Source of the DNA: Ga0077536 sp035325705
Lineage (GTDB): Bacteria; Pseudomonadota; Gammaproteobacteria; Ga0077536
DNA: 64,000 nt
Direction: 5' to 3'
NCBI GenBank assembly: GCA_035325705.1
Contig: DAOKZI010000020.1
Location: forward strand, 1-64,000
Made by a program: the position numbers and the translations under genes
Notes under the pieces: model-generated
Databases searched by the model: none
The model's input: the letters and a program-made list of their open reading frames with translations, nothing else
What the model was told of the DNA's origin: nothing
In this document: piece by piece, positions 9,146 to 17,526 of the stretch
Position numbering within the stretch: the first letter of the stretch is position 1
Layout of the letters: each line of letters opens with the position of its first letter

Positions 9146-10866
9146 TCTCGAACGGCCCTCGTATCGCACGCCGGCAGTGCGCGAGCGCCGTGCCCGGCCT
9201 GGACGGCCTGCATCCCGTGCTACGCCGCGTGTATGCGGCGCGCGGCGTGGCCTCCGCCGCGGACGTCGATCACTCGCTGCGCGGCCTGCTGCGCACCGAG
9301 GCGCTCGGCGGCCTGGAGCGCGCGACGGCGCTGCTCGCGGCCGCGCTGCGCGAGGACCGGCGCATCGTCGTCGTCGCCGACTTCGACGCCGACGGCGCGA
9401 CGAGCTGCGCCGTCGCGATCCGCGGTCTCAAGGCCTGCGGCGCGCGCCACGTCGACTACGTGGTGCCGAACCGCTTCGAATACGGCTACGGCCTGACGCC
9501 GCCGATCGTCGAGCTCGTGCGCGCGAAAGGCGCGGATCTGCTCATCACCGTCGACAATGGGATCTCGAGCCTCGAGGGCGTCGCGGCCGCGAAGGCGGCG
9601 GGTCTCGCGGTGCTGATCACCGATCACCATCTGCCGGGCGCCGAGCTGCCCGCGGCCGATGCGATCGTGAATCCCAACGTGCCCGGCGACGCCTTTCCGA
9701 GCAAGGCGCTCGCCGGCGTCGGCGTGATGTTCTACGTGCTGCTCGCGCTGCGCGCGAAGCTGCGCGGCGAGGATTGGTTCGCCGCCGAAGGGCTGGACGA
9801 GCCGAACTTCGCGGAATTGCTCGATCTGGTCGCGCTCGGCACGGTGGCCGATGTCGTCACCCTCGACGCCAACAACCGGCGCCTCGTCGCCCAAGGGCTC
9901 GCGCGCATCCGCGCCGGCCGCGCCTGCGCCGGCATCGACGCCCTGCTGAAGATTGCGGGCCGCGATCCCGCGCGCCTGTACGCGAGCGATCTCGGTTTCG
10001 CGGTGGGCCCGCGGCTCAACGCGGCCGGCCGGCTCGCCGACATGTCGCTGGGCATCGAATGCCTGCTGTCCGAGGATCCCGCGCGCTGCGCGCGGCTCGC
10101 GCGAGAGCTCGACGCCCTCAATCGCGAGCGGCGCGCGATCGAGCGCGACATGCGCGAGCAGGCGCTCGATCAGGTGCTACAGTCTCTGCCGGAGACCGGC
10201 GAGCTGCCGCACGGGATCTGCGTCTTCGATCCGGCCTGGCATCAGGGCGTCGTCGGCATCGTCGCCGGGCGCGTGAAAGAGCGCTATCACCGCCCGGCGA
10301 TCGCCTTCGCGCTCGCCGATGCGGACGAGCTGAAGGGCTCGGCGCGCTCGATCCCCGGCGTGCACATCCGAGACGTGCTCGACAGCCTCGCCGCCCGCCA
10401 TCCGGATCTGCTGTCCCGTTTCGGTGGTCACGCGATGGCGGCCGGGCTGTCGCTGCGGCGTGCGAACTTCGATCGCTTTGCCGCGGCCTTCGACGCCGCC
10501 GTCGCCGCCAGCGCGGCGCCCGAGCTGCTGACGCAGGTGCTCTACACCGACGGCGCGCTCGAGGCGGCCGACATGACGCTGGAGCTTGCGCGTCTGCTCG
10601 CGAGCGCCGCGCCCTGGGGTCAGGCCTTCCCCGAGCCCTTGTTCGACGGCGAGTTCGAGGTGCGCCAGCGGCGCGTCGTCGGCAGCGATCATCTGCGCCT
10701 CGATCTCGCCTGCGGCGACAGCCCTTTCGAAGCCATCGCCTTCAACGCCGCGGAGGCGCCCTGGGCCGGCGCGCACGCGATCCGCGCCGCTTACCGCCTG
10801 GCGGTCAACGAATGGCAAGGCGTCGAGCGCCTGCAGCTCGTGATCGAGTACGCCGAGTCGATCTGA
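9142..10866 (+). CDS. recJ: Single-stranded-DNA-specific exonuclease RecJ
   Basis: 574 residues, against 577 in E. coli. DHH phosphoesterase motifs are present in order: VVVADFDADGATSC (about 77-90), ITVDNG, and ITDHHLPG with the DHH at 161-163. The DHHA1 region carries GVVGIVAGRVKERYHRPAIAF and FGGHAMAAGLSL, and a C-terminal OB-type segment follows. It degrades single-stranded DNA 5' to 3' in recombination and mismatch repair using Mn/Mg. It is the last gene of the aminotransferase-hom-thrC-RpfE-like-recJ run, in which the final gene pairs overlap or nearly abut. Confidence 0.97.
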   Translation: MISNGPRIARRQCASAVPGLDGLHPVLRRVYAARGVASAADVDHSLRGLLRTEALGGLERATALLAAALREDRRIVVVADFDADGATSCAVAIRGLKACGARHVDYVVPNRFEYGYGLTPPIVELVRAKGADLLITVDNGISSLEGVAAAKAAGLAVLITDHHLPGAELPAADAIVNPNVPGDAFPSKALAGVGVMFYVLLALRAKLRGEDWFAAEGLDEPNFAELLDLVALGTVADVVTLDANNRRLVAQGLARIRAGRACAGIDALLKIAGRDPARLYASDLGFAVGPRLNAAGRLADMSLGIECLLSEDPARCARLARELDALNRERRAIERDMREQALDQVLQSLPETGELPHGICVFDPAWHQGVVGIVAGRVKERYHRPAIAFALADADELKGSARSIPGVHIRDVLDSLAARHPDLLSRFGGHAMAAGLSLRRANFDRFAAAFDAAVAASAAPELLTQVLYTDGALEAADMTLELARLLASAAPWGQAFPEPLFDGEFEVRQRRVVGSDHLRLDLACGDSPFEAIAFNAAEAPWAGAHAIRAAYRLAVNEWQGVERLQLVIEYAESI

Positions 10867-10979
10867 GCGGCGATCGGCATCGCGTGCGATCGTCCAGGCT
10901 ACGGAAAACGCGTGCCGTCTCGATGGCGAGGCACGCATCACCCGCCGTCGTGAAAAAAGGATGTGGCGGGCGCGAAGAT

Positions 10980-11092
10980 CCCGGATTCCGCGCCGCTGCG
11001 CGGCGCTCCTTCCGGGCTACAAGAGACGATCTTCGTAGCCCGGAAGGAGCGCAGCGGAATCCGGGTTCGGCGCGTCGGCAGCCCAAGCTACG
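10980..11092. repeat. Family B inverted repeat pair after recJ
   Basis: CCCGGATTCCGCGCCGCTGC followed by TCCTTCCGGGCTAC (10980-11020) is answered by the inverted copy GTAGCCCGGAAGGAGCGCAG with GGAATCCGGG (11035-11065). A fragment of family C (CAGCCCAAGCTACG) adjoins it at 11079-11092. The pair lies between the convergent ends of recJ and the DHH gene, so it may work as a bidirectional terminator. The rest of the 241-bp gap (10867-10979) shows nothing recognisable. Confidence 0.8.
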
Positions 11093-11107
11093 GGTCGCCA
11101 CCGCCGA

Positions 11108-12058
11108 TCACGGCTTCGACAGCGCGACGATCTCCCGGATCAGCGTGTCCTTCATCTCGTCCGCGGTCTCGTTCGGTCCCTGGCAGGTGCCGGCTGCGCG
11201 GTGGCCGCCGCCGCCGTATTTCAGCATCAGCTCGCCGACGTTGATCGGGTTGCTGCGATCGAAGATCGACTTGCCGACGGTGTAGACGGTGTTCATCTTC
11301 TCGCGGCCCCACATCACGTGCATCGAGATGTCGCATTCGGGGAACAGCGCATAGACGATGAAGCGGTTGCCGGCGTAGATCGTGCTTTCGTCGCGCAGAT
11401 CGAGCACGACGAGATTGTCGTGAACTGCGCCGACGCGGTTCAATTGATCGCGGAACAGCTCGTGCTGCGAAGTGAAGGTGTCGACGCGCTCTTTGACGTC
11501 CGGCAGCGCGAGGATCTCCTCGATCGTCAGGCCGCGGCAGCAGTCGATGAGCTTCATCATGAGCTGGTAGTTCGAGATCCGGAATTCGCGGAAGCGCCCG
11601 AGGCCCGTGCGCGCGTCCATCAGGAAGGACAGCAGCTCCCAGCCTTGCGGATTGAGCACGTCCTCGCGCGTGAAGCCGGCCGAGTCTGCCTTGTCGACGG
11701 CGTTCATCATGTCGTCCGAGATGCCGGAGAAGGTAGCCTTGCCGCCGTAGTAGTCGTAGACCACGCGGGCCGCGGATTTGGCATCGTGGCGCAGCACATA
11801 GCCGGGCGTCGCGCGACCGTCGTTGCGCAGGACCTCGCTCTCGTGATGATCGAAGCACAGCGCACAGCCTTCGACATAGGGCAGATTGGTCAGGATGTCG
11901 CGGTCGGTGACCGCCACCTTGCCGTCCTGCACGTCCTTGGGATGACGGAAGGCGATTTCCCCGAGGATGCCGAGCTCCTTCAGCAACACTGCGCATACCA
12001 GGCCGTCCATGTCGCTGCGGGTGAGCAGGCGGTACTTCGTCACGAGGGGTTGATTCAT
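11108..12058 (-). CDS. DHH/DHHA1 family phosphoesterase (exopolyphosphatase-related)
   Basis: 316 residues from ATG 12058, which has GGAGAG about 10 bases upstream. An in-frame extension to 12283 would overrun the divergent cupin promoter and is rejected. DHH motifs are present: RSDMDGLVCAVLL (about 14-26), FDHHESE with the DHH at 70-72, and the C-terminal DHHA1 signature YGGGGHRAAGTC. The family includes NrnA-like oligoribonucleases, pAp and c-di-AMP/pGpG phosphatases, and proteins labelled exopolyphosphatase. The substrate cannot be assigned. It converges on recJ, another DHH protein. Confidence 0.85.
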   Translation of the reverse strand: MNQPLVTKYRLLTRSDMDGLVCAVLLKELGILGEIAFRHPKDVQDGKVAVTDRDILTNLPYVEGCALCFDHHESEVLRNDGRATPGYVLRHDAKSAARVVYDYYGGKATFSGISDDMMNAVDKADSAGFTREDVLNPQGWELLSFLMDARTGLGRFREFRISNYQLMMKLIDCCRGLTIEEILALPDVKERVDTFTSQHELFRDQLNRVGAVHDNLVVLDLRDESTIYAGNRFIVYALFPECDISMHVMWGREKMNTVYTVGKSIFDRSNPINVGELMLKYGGGGHRAAGTCQGPNETADEMKDTLIREIVALSKP

Positions 12059-12281
12059 CGAAACAGGCTCTCCAGGCAGATTGACGCGCGGCGCGCCGGG
12101 CAGGCGGCGCCGATGGAGCCTATAGCGACCGCGGGCGGCGCCGGTTGAGCCCGCGGTGCCGGCCGCCGGCCGCGGCGTGTCAGCCATGCGCCTATCCCTG
12201 CGAAGCCCCAAATCGACTAGCGTAAGCGCAGTGTCCAGGGCAGGACGCGCGCGCTCATCCCCTTCCACAGGAGCAAACACC

Positions 12282-12722
12282 ATGACGTCGCGATATTTCG
12301 TCCTGCCGCCCGAGCGCTATCCCCGCGCGCTCGACGTGGTCGGCACCAAGATCACCGTGCTCGCCTCGCGCGAGACCACGAACGACTACGGCATCACCCT
12401 GCAGTGGGGCGAGGAGGGCATGGGCCCGCCGCCGCACCGCCACGACTGGGACGAGGCCTTCTACGTGCTCGACGGCGAAGTGCAGTTCGTCTGCGACGGC
12501 GACACCCACGTATGCGCGCCCGGTACCGTGGTCCACGTGCCGGCCGGCACTTTGCACGGCTTTCGCTATCAGGCCGGCGGCGGCCGCATGCTGGAGTTCA
12601 CGGGACACGGCACGCGCTCGGCGGAGATGTTCGCCGATGTCGATCGCAGCATGCAGCCGGGGCCGCCGGACATTCCGCTGCTGCTCGAGGTGCTCGCGCG
12701 CAACGGCGTGACGGTCGGCTGA
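12282..12722 (+). CDS. Cupin domain protein
   Basis: 146 residues from ATG 12282, preceded by ACAGGAG at a good distance. The ORF is open further upstream (12156), but that part overlaps the divergent promoter region. It is a single cupin barrel: the metal-binding cupin 1 motif is in PPHRHDWDEAFYVLDGE (His, His, Glu) and motif 2 in PAGTLHGFRY (His). No substrate can be inferred. It ends 4 bases from the convergent ABC transporter gene. Confidence 0.85.
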   Translation: MTSRYFVLPPERYPRALDVVGTKITVLASRETTNDYGITLQWGEEGMGPPPHRHDWDEAFYVLDGEVQFVCDGDTHVCAPGTVVHVPAGTLHGFRYQAGGGRMLEFTGHGTRSAEMFADVDRSMQPGPPDIPLLLEVLARNGVTVG

Positions 12723-12726
12723 GCCT

Positions 12727-14556
12727 TCACGCCGGCGTCGCGGCTTCCTCGTCGCGCTGCTGCAGCGTCCACATCTGCGCGTACTGCCCGTCGCGCTCGA
12801 GCAGCTCGGCGTGGCTGCCCTGCTCGACGATGCGGCCGTCGTCCATCACGAGGATGCGATCGGCGTCCATCACGGTCGAGAGGCGATGCGCGATGACGAG
12901 CGTCGTGCGCCCGATCTGGATGCGATCGAGCTCGGCCTGGATCGCCTGCTCCGATTTCGAGTCGAGCGCCGAGGTCGCCTCGTCGAAGATGAGGATGGCC
13001 GGGTTCTTGAGCAGCGCGCGTGCGATCGCGACGCGCTGCTTCTCGCCGCCGGACAGCTTCAGACCGCGCTCGCCGACCGGCGTGGCATAGCCGTCGGGCA
13101 GACCGGCGATGAAGTCGTGGATGTGCGCGGCGCGCGCCGCGGCCTCGACCTCGGCGGCGCTCGCCTCCGGCCGGCCGTAGCGGATGTTGTACTCGATGCT
13201 GTCGTTGAACAGCACCGTGTCCTGCGGGACGATCGCGATCGCGGCGCGCAGGGACGCCTGCGTCAGCGCGCGCAGATCCTGATCGTCGATCGTGATGCGG
13301 CCGGCGTCTACGTCGTAGAAGCGATAGAGCAGACGCGCGAGCGTCGACTTGCCCGAGCCCGAGTGCCCGACGACGGCGACGGTGCCGCCGGGCGGAATTT
13401 CGAAGCTCACGCCCTTCAAGATCTCGCGGCGACCGTCGTAGGAGAAGTGCACGTCCTCGAAGCGCACGCGCGGCCGCGTGACGACGAGCGGCCGCGCCTC
13501 CGCGGCGTCCTTGACGTCCTGCTGCTCGTCGAGCAGGCCGAACAGGCGCTCCATGTTGGTCAAGGCCTGTTTCACCTGGCGGTAGACCATGCCGAGCAGA
13601 AACAGCGGCATCGAGAGCTGCAGCAGGTAGGCGTTGACGAGCACGAGATCGCCGATCGTGAGCTTGCCGGCGACGACGCCCGCAGCGGCGCGCCACATCA
13701 TCGCCGTCACGCCGACGGCGATCACGGTGGTCTGGCCGAGATTCAGGAGCGCCAGCGTCTTGACCGAAACCACCTGCGCATCCTCGAGGCGGCGCAGCCT
13801 CTCGTCGTAGCACCGCAGCTCGTGCTCCTCGTTGCCGAAATATTTGACCGTCTCGTAGTTCAGCAGCGAATCGACGGCGCGCTCGTTGGCGCGCGTATTG
13901 GCGTCCACCGCCGCGCGATAGTAACCCGTGCGCCATTCGGTGATCGCGATGGTCCATCCCGCATAGGTCGCGAGCGTCGCCAGCGTGATCAGCGCGAAGC
14001 TCCAGTCGTAGTTCCACACCAGCACCACCGTCACCATCAGCACTTCGAGCGCAGTGGGCAGGATGGAGTAGAGCGTCCAGTCGAGCAGCTCGCCGATCGA
14101 GCTCGCGCCGCGCTCGATGTCGCGCGCGACGCCGCCGGTGCGGCGCTCGAGGTGGAAACGCAGGCTCAGCGCGTGCAAATGCCGGAACACCCGCAGCGTG
14201 AGATCGCGCGAGGCGCGCGCCGTGACGCGGGCGAAGACGATCTGCCGCAGCTCGGTGAACAAGGTCACGCCGATGCGCGCCGCGCCGTAGGCGAGCAGCA
14301 GTGCGACCGGCAGCGTCAGCGCCTGCGCCGGCAGGTTCAAGCGATCGACGAGCTGCTTGAGCGCCATCGGGACGTAGAGGTTCGAGAGCTTGGCGACGAG
14401 GATCAGGCCCAGCGCGACTGCGATACGGCCCGCGAAGGGGCGTAACCACGGCAGCAGCTCGCGGACGACGGAGAGATCGCTGCGCGCCGCGGCCGGTTTG
14501 GCGGTTGCCGCGGGGCGGGAGGAGAGCTCGGCGGTGTTCGGAGGCGGACGGTTCAT
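12727..14556 (-). CDS. Atm1/HMT1-type ABC transporter, fused permease and ATPase
   Basis: 609 residues from ATG 14556; the longer frame to 15117 is not needed. The half-transporter has an N-terminal six-helix ABC transmembrane domain (about 40-330) and an ATPase domain with Walker A GHSGSGKST, signature LSGGEKQRVAIARAL, Walker B AILIFDEATSALD and the H-loop IAHRLST. The Y/NYETVKYFGNEEHELRCYDE segment is typical of the Atm1/HMT1 branch. Members export glutathione- or persulfide-linked compounds and heavy-metal conjugates across the inner membrane. It works as a homodimer. It is a single gene, convergent with the cupin. Confidence 0.9.
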   Translation of the reverse strand: MNRPPPNTAELSSRPAATAKPAAARSDLSVVRELLPWLRPFAGRIAVALGLILVAKLSNLYVPMALKQLVDRLNLPAQALTLPVALLLAYGAARIGVTLFTELRQIVFARVTARASRDLTLRVFRHLHALSLRFHLERRTGGVARDIERGASSIGELLDWTLYSILPTALEVLMVTVVLVWNYDWSFALITLATLATYAGWTIAITEWRTGYYRAAVDANTRANERAVDSLLNYETVKYFGNEEHELRCYDERLRRLEDAQVVSVKTLALLNLGQTTVIAVGVTAMMWRAAAGVVAGKLTIGDLVLVNAYLLQLSMPLFLLGMVYRQVKQALTNMERLFGLLDEQQDVKDAAEARPLVVTRPRVRFEDVHFSYDGRREILKGVSFEIPPGGTVAVVGHSGSGKSTLARLLYRFYDVDAGRITIDDQDLRALTQASLRAAIAIVPQDTVLFNDSIEYNIRYGRPEASAAEVEAAARAAHIHDFIAGLPDGYATPVGERGLKLSGGEKQRVAIARALLKNPAILIFDEATSALDSKSEQAIQAELDRIQIGRTTLVIAHRLSTVMDADRILVMDDGRIVEQGSHAELLERDGQYAQMWTLQQRDEEAATPA

Positions 14557-14980
14557 GGCTGACAAGGTAACCGAGATCGAGAGAAGGGGCGGCGCCGCGC
14601 GTGCGCCCTGCGGGACTCGGGCGTAACGAAGCGCCGTGGCTGCCATGCAGCTTACCGCGATCTCGACGCCCGCCGAGGAAGGCGCACGGAGATCTTCGAG
14701 GGCAGCCGGCCTGCAACGGCCAAGACACCGAGGGCGGTGAAAGCGAATCTGCACGACCGATGCGGGGGCGGCACCGCGGTCCGGAGATCGATTCCGACTG
14801 ATTCCTCCGATCGCCCCGTAGCGCAACACCACGGACGACCATGCACGATGAATTCGAAACGCTCGCCGACACCATCGAGCGCGCGAGGAGCGCCGCTGCG
14901 GGTCGAGTCGCAGCGGCGCGCAATTGTACGCGTACGTACGGTCTGCTAAGTTGCCGCGAACCCTCTGCTGACAGGCCGAC
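14557..14980. other. Divergent intergenic region at the left edge of the catabolic island
   Basis: This 424-bp stretch lies between the divergent starts of the ABC transporter and an acyl-CoA dehydrogenase. No repeat family member is present. A 47-codon reading frame (14841-14984) exists but has no ribosome-binding site. The right end carries a candidate promoter/operator, listed separately. From here rightwards the base composition is by eye less GC-rich. Confidence 0.6.
14924..14952 (+). promoter_or_regulatory. Candidate promoter with overlapping palindromes
   Basis: TTGTAC (14924-14929) and TAAGTT (14947-14952) are separated by 17 bases and lie about 30 bases before the acyl-CoA dehydrogenase ATG. 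The spacer contains two overlapping perfect palindromes, GTACGCGTAC (14926-14935) and GTACGTAC (14932-14939). Their position would suit an operator that blocks RNA polymerase. This is pattern matching only. Confidence 0.4.
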
Positions 14981-16147
14981 ATGATCGATCGCGCGCTTTT
15001 CAGCGCCGAGCATGAGCTCTTCCGCGAGACGGTGCGGCGCTTCATCGCACGCGAGATTGCACCGTTCCATGCCGCGTGGGAGGAAGCGGGCGTCGTACCG
15101 CGCGAGCTTTGGCGCAAGGCCGGTGCCGCCGGGCTGTTGTGCTGTACGGTAGCGGAGGAATACGGCGGTGCGGGCGCGGATTACCTCTACGACGTGGTCG
15201 TCCTCGAGGAAATGGCCCGGGTCGGCGCGACGGGGCCGGGCTTCATGACTCACACCGATCTCGTTGCCACCTATCTCCAATCATTCGGCACCGAGGCGCA
15301 GAAACGCCACTGGTTGCCGAAGATGGTGGCCGGCGAGGCAATCGGCTCACTCGGCATGGCCGAGCCGCGCGCAGGCTCGGATCTCGAGAACATCCGCACG
15401 CGCGCCGTGCGCGACGGTGACGACTACGTGATCAACGGGCAGAAGGGATTCATCCCGAACGGTCAACTCTGCGATGTGCTCGTGCTCGCGACCAGAACCG
15501 ATTTCGCAGCGGGTGCGAAAGGGATCACGCTCTTTCTCGTCGAGAGCGACCGGCCCGGCTTCAAGCGGGGCCACAGGCTCGAGAAGATCGGGATGAAGGC
15601 CCAGGACACTTCCGAGCTGTTCTTCGAGGACGTGCGCGTACCGGCTCGCAACATGCTGGGTGGCGAGGGAGAAGGCTTCGACCTCGTGATGGCGAAGCTT
15701 GCTCAGGAGCGGCTCGCGCAGGCGATCGGCAGCGCGGCGGTGACGGAAGCGGTGATCGATTGGACGGTCGAGTACACCGCGCAGCGCCAAGCGTTCGGCC
15801 AGACCCTCGCGGACTTTCAAAACACGCAGTTCAAGCTTGCGGAGCTCAAGACCGACGCCGTTGCCGGCCGCGTGCTGACGGATCGCTGCATCGAGCTCTT
15901 CGTCAAAGGCGAACTCGACCCCATAGACGCGGCAATGGCGAAGATGTTCCTGAGCAACCTGCATTGCCGGGCGGTCGATGAATGCCTGCAGTTCTTTGGC
16001 GGCTGGGGCTATATGTGGGAGCTCCCGATTGCGCGCGCCTATGTCGATGCGCGCGTCGCGAAGATCTCGGGTGGCTCGACCGAGATCATGAAGGATCTGA
16101 TCGGCCGCGAGCTGTTCAAGCGTCACGAGCGGCAAAAAACCGCCTGA
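14981..16147 (+). CDS. Acyl-CoA dehydrogenase (LCAD/IVD-like)
   Basis: 388 residues, full length. It shows the flavoprotein fold of the ACAD family: the N-terminal helical part, the MAEPRAGSDLENI and NGQKGFIPNG segments around the flavin, and the C-terminal ISGGSTEIMKDLIGREL. The MCAD-type YEGT glutamate position holds Gly, as in isovaleryl- and long-chain-type enzymes whose catalytic base sits on another helix. It would introduce an alpha-beta double bond into an acyl-CoA, with electrons going to ETF. It closely resembles the second ACAD at 22070-23242, so the two are probably paralogues. It is the only plus-strand gene of the island and converges on the thiolase. The 173-bp gap after it (16148-16320) shows no gene or clear terminator. 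Confidence 0.93.
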   Translation: MIDRALFSAEHELFRETVRRFIAREIAPFHAAWEEAGVVPRELWRKAGAAGLLCCTVAEEYGGAGADYLYDVVVLEEMARVGATGPGFMTHTDLVATYLQSFGTEAQKRHWLPKMVAGEAIGSLGMAEPRAGSDLENIRTRAVRDGDDYVINGQKGFIPNGQLCDVLVLATRTDFAAGAKGITLFLVESDRPGFKRGHRLEKIGMKAQDTSELFFEDVRVPARNMLGGEGEGFDLVMAKLAQERLAQAIGSAAVTEAVIDWTVEYTAQRQAFGQTLADFQNTQFKLAELKTDAVAGRVLTDRCIELFVKGELDPIDAAMAKMFLSNLHCRAVDECLQFFGGWGYMWELPIARAYVDARVAKISGGSTEIMKDLIGRELFKRHERQKTA

Positions 16148-16320
16148 GCGAAATCGCGCGCAGATGAATCGGGACGGAACCGCATCGCCGCGCTCTTAAT
16201 TCCGGGCGGTCAGTCCATCGATGAGACGTTCCGCGTGGACTACGGCGCCCGCAGTTGCGCGATGCGACTCGTGGGCTCGCTGCGACGCCGATTGGGGCGG
16301 CGATGCCGGCCGGATCAAGG

Positions 16321-17523
16321 CTAGTCGTAAAGACGGCCGATGATGCCGATCGCGGCTACCCCATTGAACGTCACGCCGCCGAGGTTGTGGCTCAGTCCAT
16401 ACCGCACCTTGGATAGCTGTCGATCGCCGGCGCGGCCCAGCAACTGAAGGTAATTCTCGTAAATCATCCGCAAGCCGGACGCCGCAATGGGGTGGCCGAA
16501 GCATTTGAGACCGCCATCCGTCTGGCAGGGCAGTGTGCCGTCGGCATCGTAGACGCCGTCGAGAATATCCTTGACCGCCTCACCGTCTCTGGAAACGCCC
16601 AGATCCTCCATGGTGACGAGTTCCGTGATGGAGAAGCAATCGTGGACCTCCATCAGGCTCAATTCTTCGCGAGGCTTCGCGATCCCCGCCTCCTCGTAGG
16701 CGCGCCGCGCGGCGTTCCGAGTGTTGGGCACGCCGCTCCCGTCCCATTGACCGGTCGACGCCTCGCGTCCCGCGCTGACCGACAACTGCAGCGCCTTGAT
16801 GGTCACGACATCGTGCTTGCCGAGCCCGCGCGCAATATCGGGCGTGGTGACAATCGCGCAGGCAGCGCCATCCGATACCCCACAGCAGTCGTAGAGACCC
16901 AGGGGCTCGGCGATCATCGGTGCGCGCAGGATATCGTCCAATGCGACTTCCTTGCGGAGGTGTGCCTTCGGACTCTTTACGCCGTTCCTGTGGCTCTTCC
17001 ATGACACGCGGGCCATGGCCGATTTGAGGTCGATCTTTGAAATGCCGTACTTGGTGCGATAGGTCGCGGCGAGCTGGGCAAAGCCCGCGGGAGCGGACCC
17101 CATCGGCATCCAGGCGCTGTTCAGCGTTCCCTTGAATGGCACCGGCAGGCCGCCATAGCCCGTGTCCTTCAGTTTTTCGGCGCCGATGGCCAAAGCGATA
17201 TCCGTGGCGCCGGCAGCCACCGCGTAGGCAGCGCCCCGCAAAGCCTCCGTACCGCTTGCGCACATGTTCTCGACCCGAGTCACGGGGATACCCTCGAGCC
17301 GCAACGCCGTGGCGGCCGGGATCGCCGAGTTGCCGACGTTCACCGAATCCATACAGGACCCGTACCAGGCCGCTCCAATCTGCCGGCGTTCGATGCCCGC
17401 GTCGGCCAGGGCTTCGCGGAAGGCCTCGACCAGCAGATGCTCGGTGCCGGCCTCCCAGCGCTCGCCGAACTTCGTGCAGCCCATTCCAATGACCGCGACT
17501 TTGTCGCGTATTCCCGTCGCCAT
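16321..17523 (-). CDS. Thiolase, SCP2/SCP-x-like (acetyl-CoA acetyltransferase family)
   Basis: 400 residues. Active-site features are the nucleophilic Cys in VENMCASGTEA (C88), MEVHDCFSITE, the GGLKCFGHPIAASG motif (H344) and GLSHNLGG (H379). The sequence belongs to the SCP2-type thiolases that work with a separate DUF35 zinc-ribbon/OB-fold partner, as in archaeal acetoacetyl-CoA thiolase and benzoylsuccinyl-CoA thiolase BbsAB. The probable partner is the fusion protein immediately upstream; the gap is only 3 bases. Expected reaction: CoA-dependent cleavage of a 3-ketoacyl-CoA. It is the last gene of the minus-strand catabolic genes. Confidence 0.9.
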   Translation of the reverse strand: MATGIRDKVAVIGMGCTKFGERWEAGTEHLLVEAFREALADAGIERRQIGAAWYGSCMDSVNVGNSAIPAATALRLEGIPVTRVENMCASGTEALRGAAYAVAAGATDIALAIGAEKLKDTGYGGLPVPFKGTLNSAWMPMGSAPAGFAQLAATYRTKYGISKIDLKSAMARVSWKSHRNGVKSPKAHLRKEVALDDILRAPMIAEPLGLYDCCGVSDGAACAIVTTPDIARGLGKHDVVTIKALQLSVSAGREASTGQWDGSGVPNTRNAARRAYEEAGIAKPREELSLMEVHDCFSITELVTMEDLGVSRDGEAVKDILDGVYDADGTLPCQTDGGLKCFGHPIAASGLRMIYENYLQLLGRAGDRQLSKVRYGLSHNLGGVTFNGVAAIGIIGRLYD

Positions 17524-17526
17524 GTC

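Noticed and set aside
6815..9169. A 784-codon open frame on the minus strand, antisense to hom, thrC and the RpfE-like gene
   Set aside because: It spans several well-supported genes on the other strand, is dominated by Arg/Ala/Gly/His, and has no motif. It is a by-product of high GC at third positions. The same reasoning removes long antisense frames at 2969-4480, 3630-5702, 12811-14445, 29599-31314, 51995-53794 and 61238-62908.
14841..14984. A 47-codon frame (MHDEFETLADTIERARSA...) ending in an ATGA overlap with the acyl-CoA dehydrogenase start
   Set aside because: No Shine-Dalgarno, no recognisable similarity, and it covers the candidate promoter. The overlap with the next start is suggestive but not enough.
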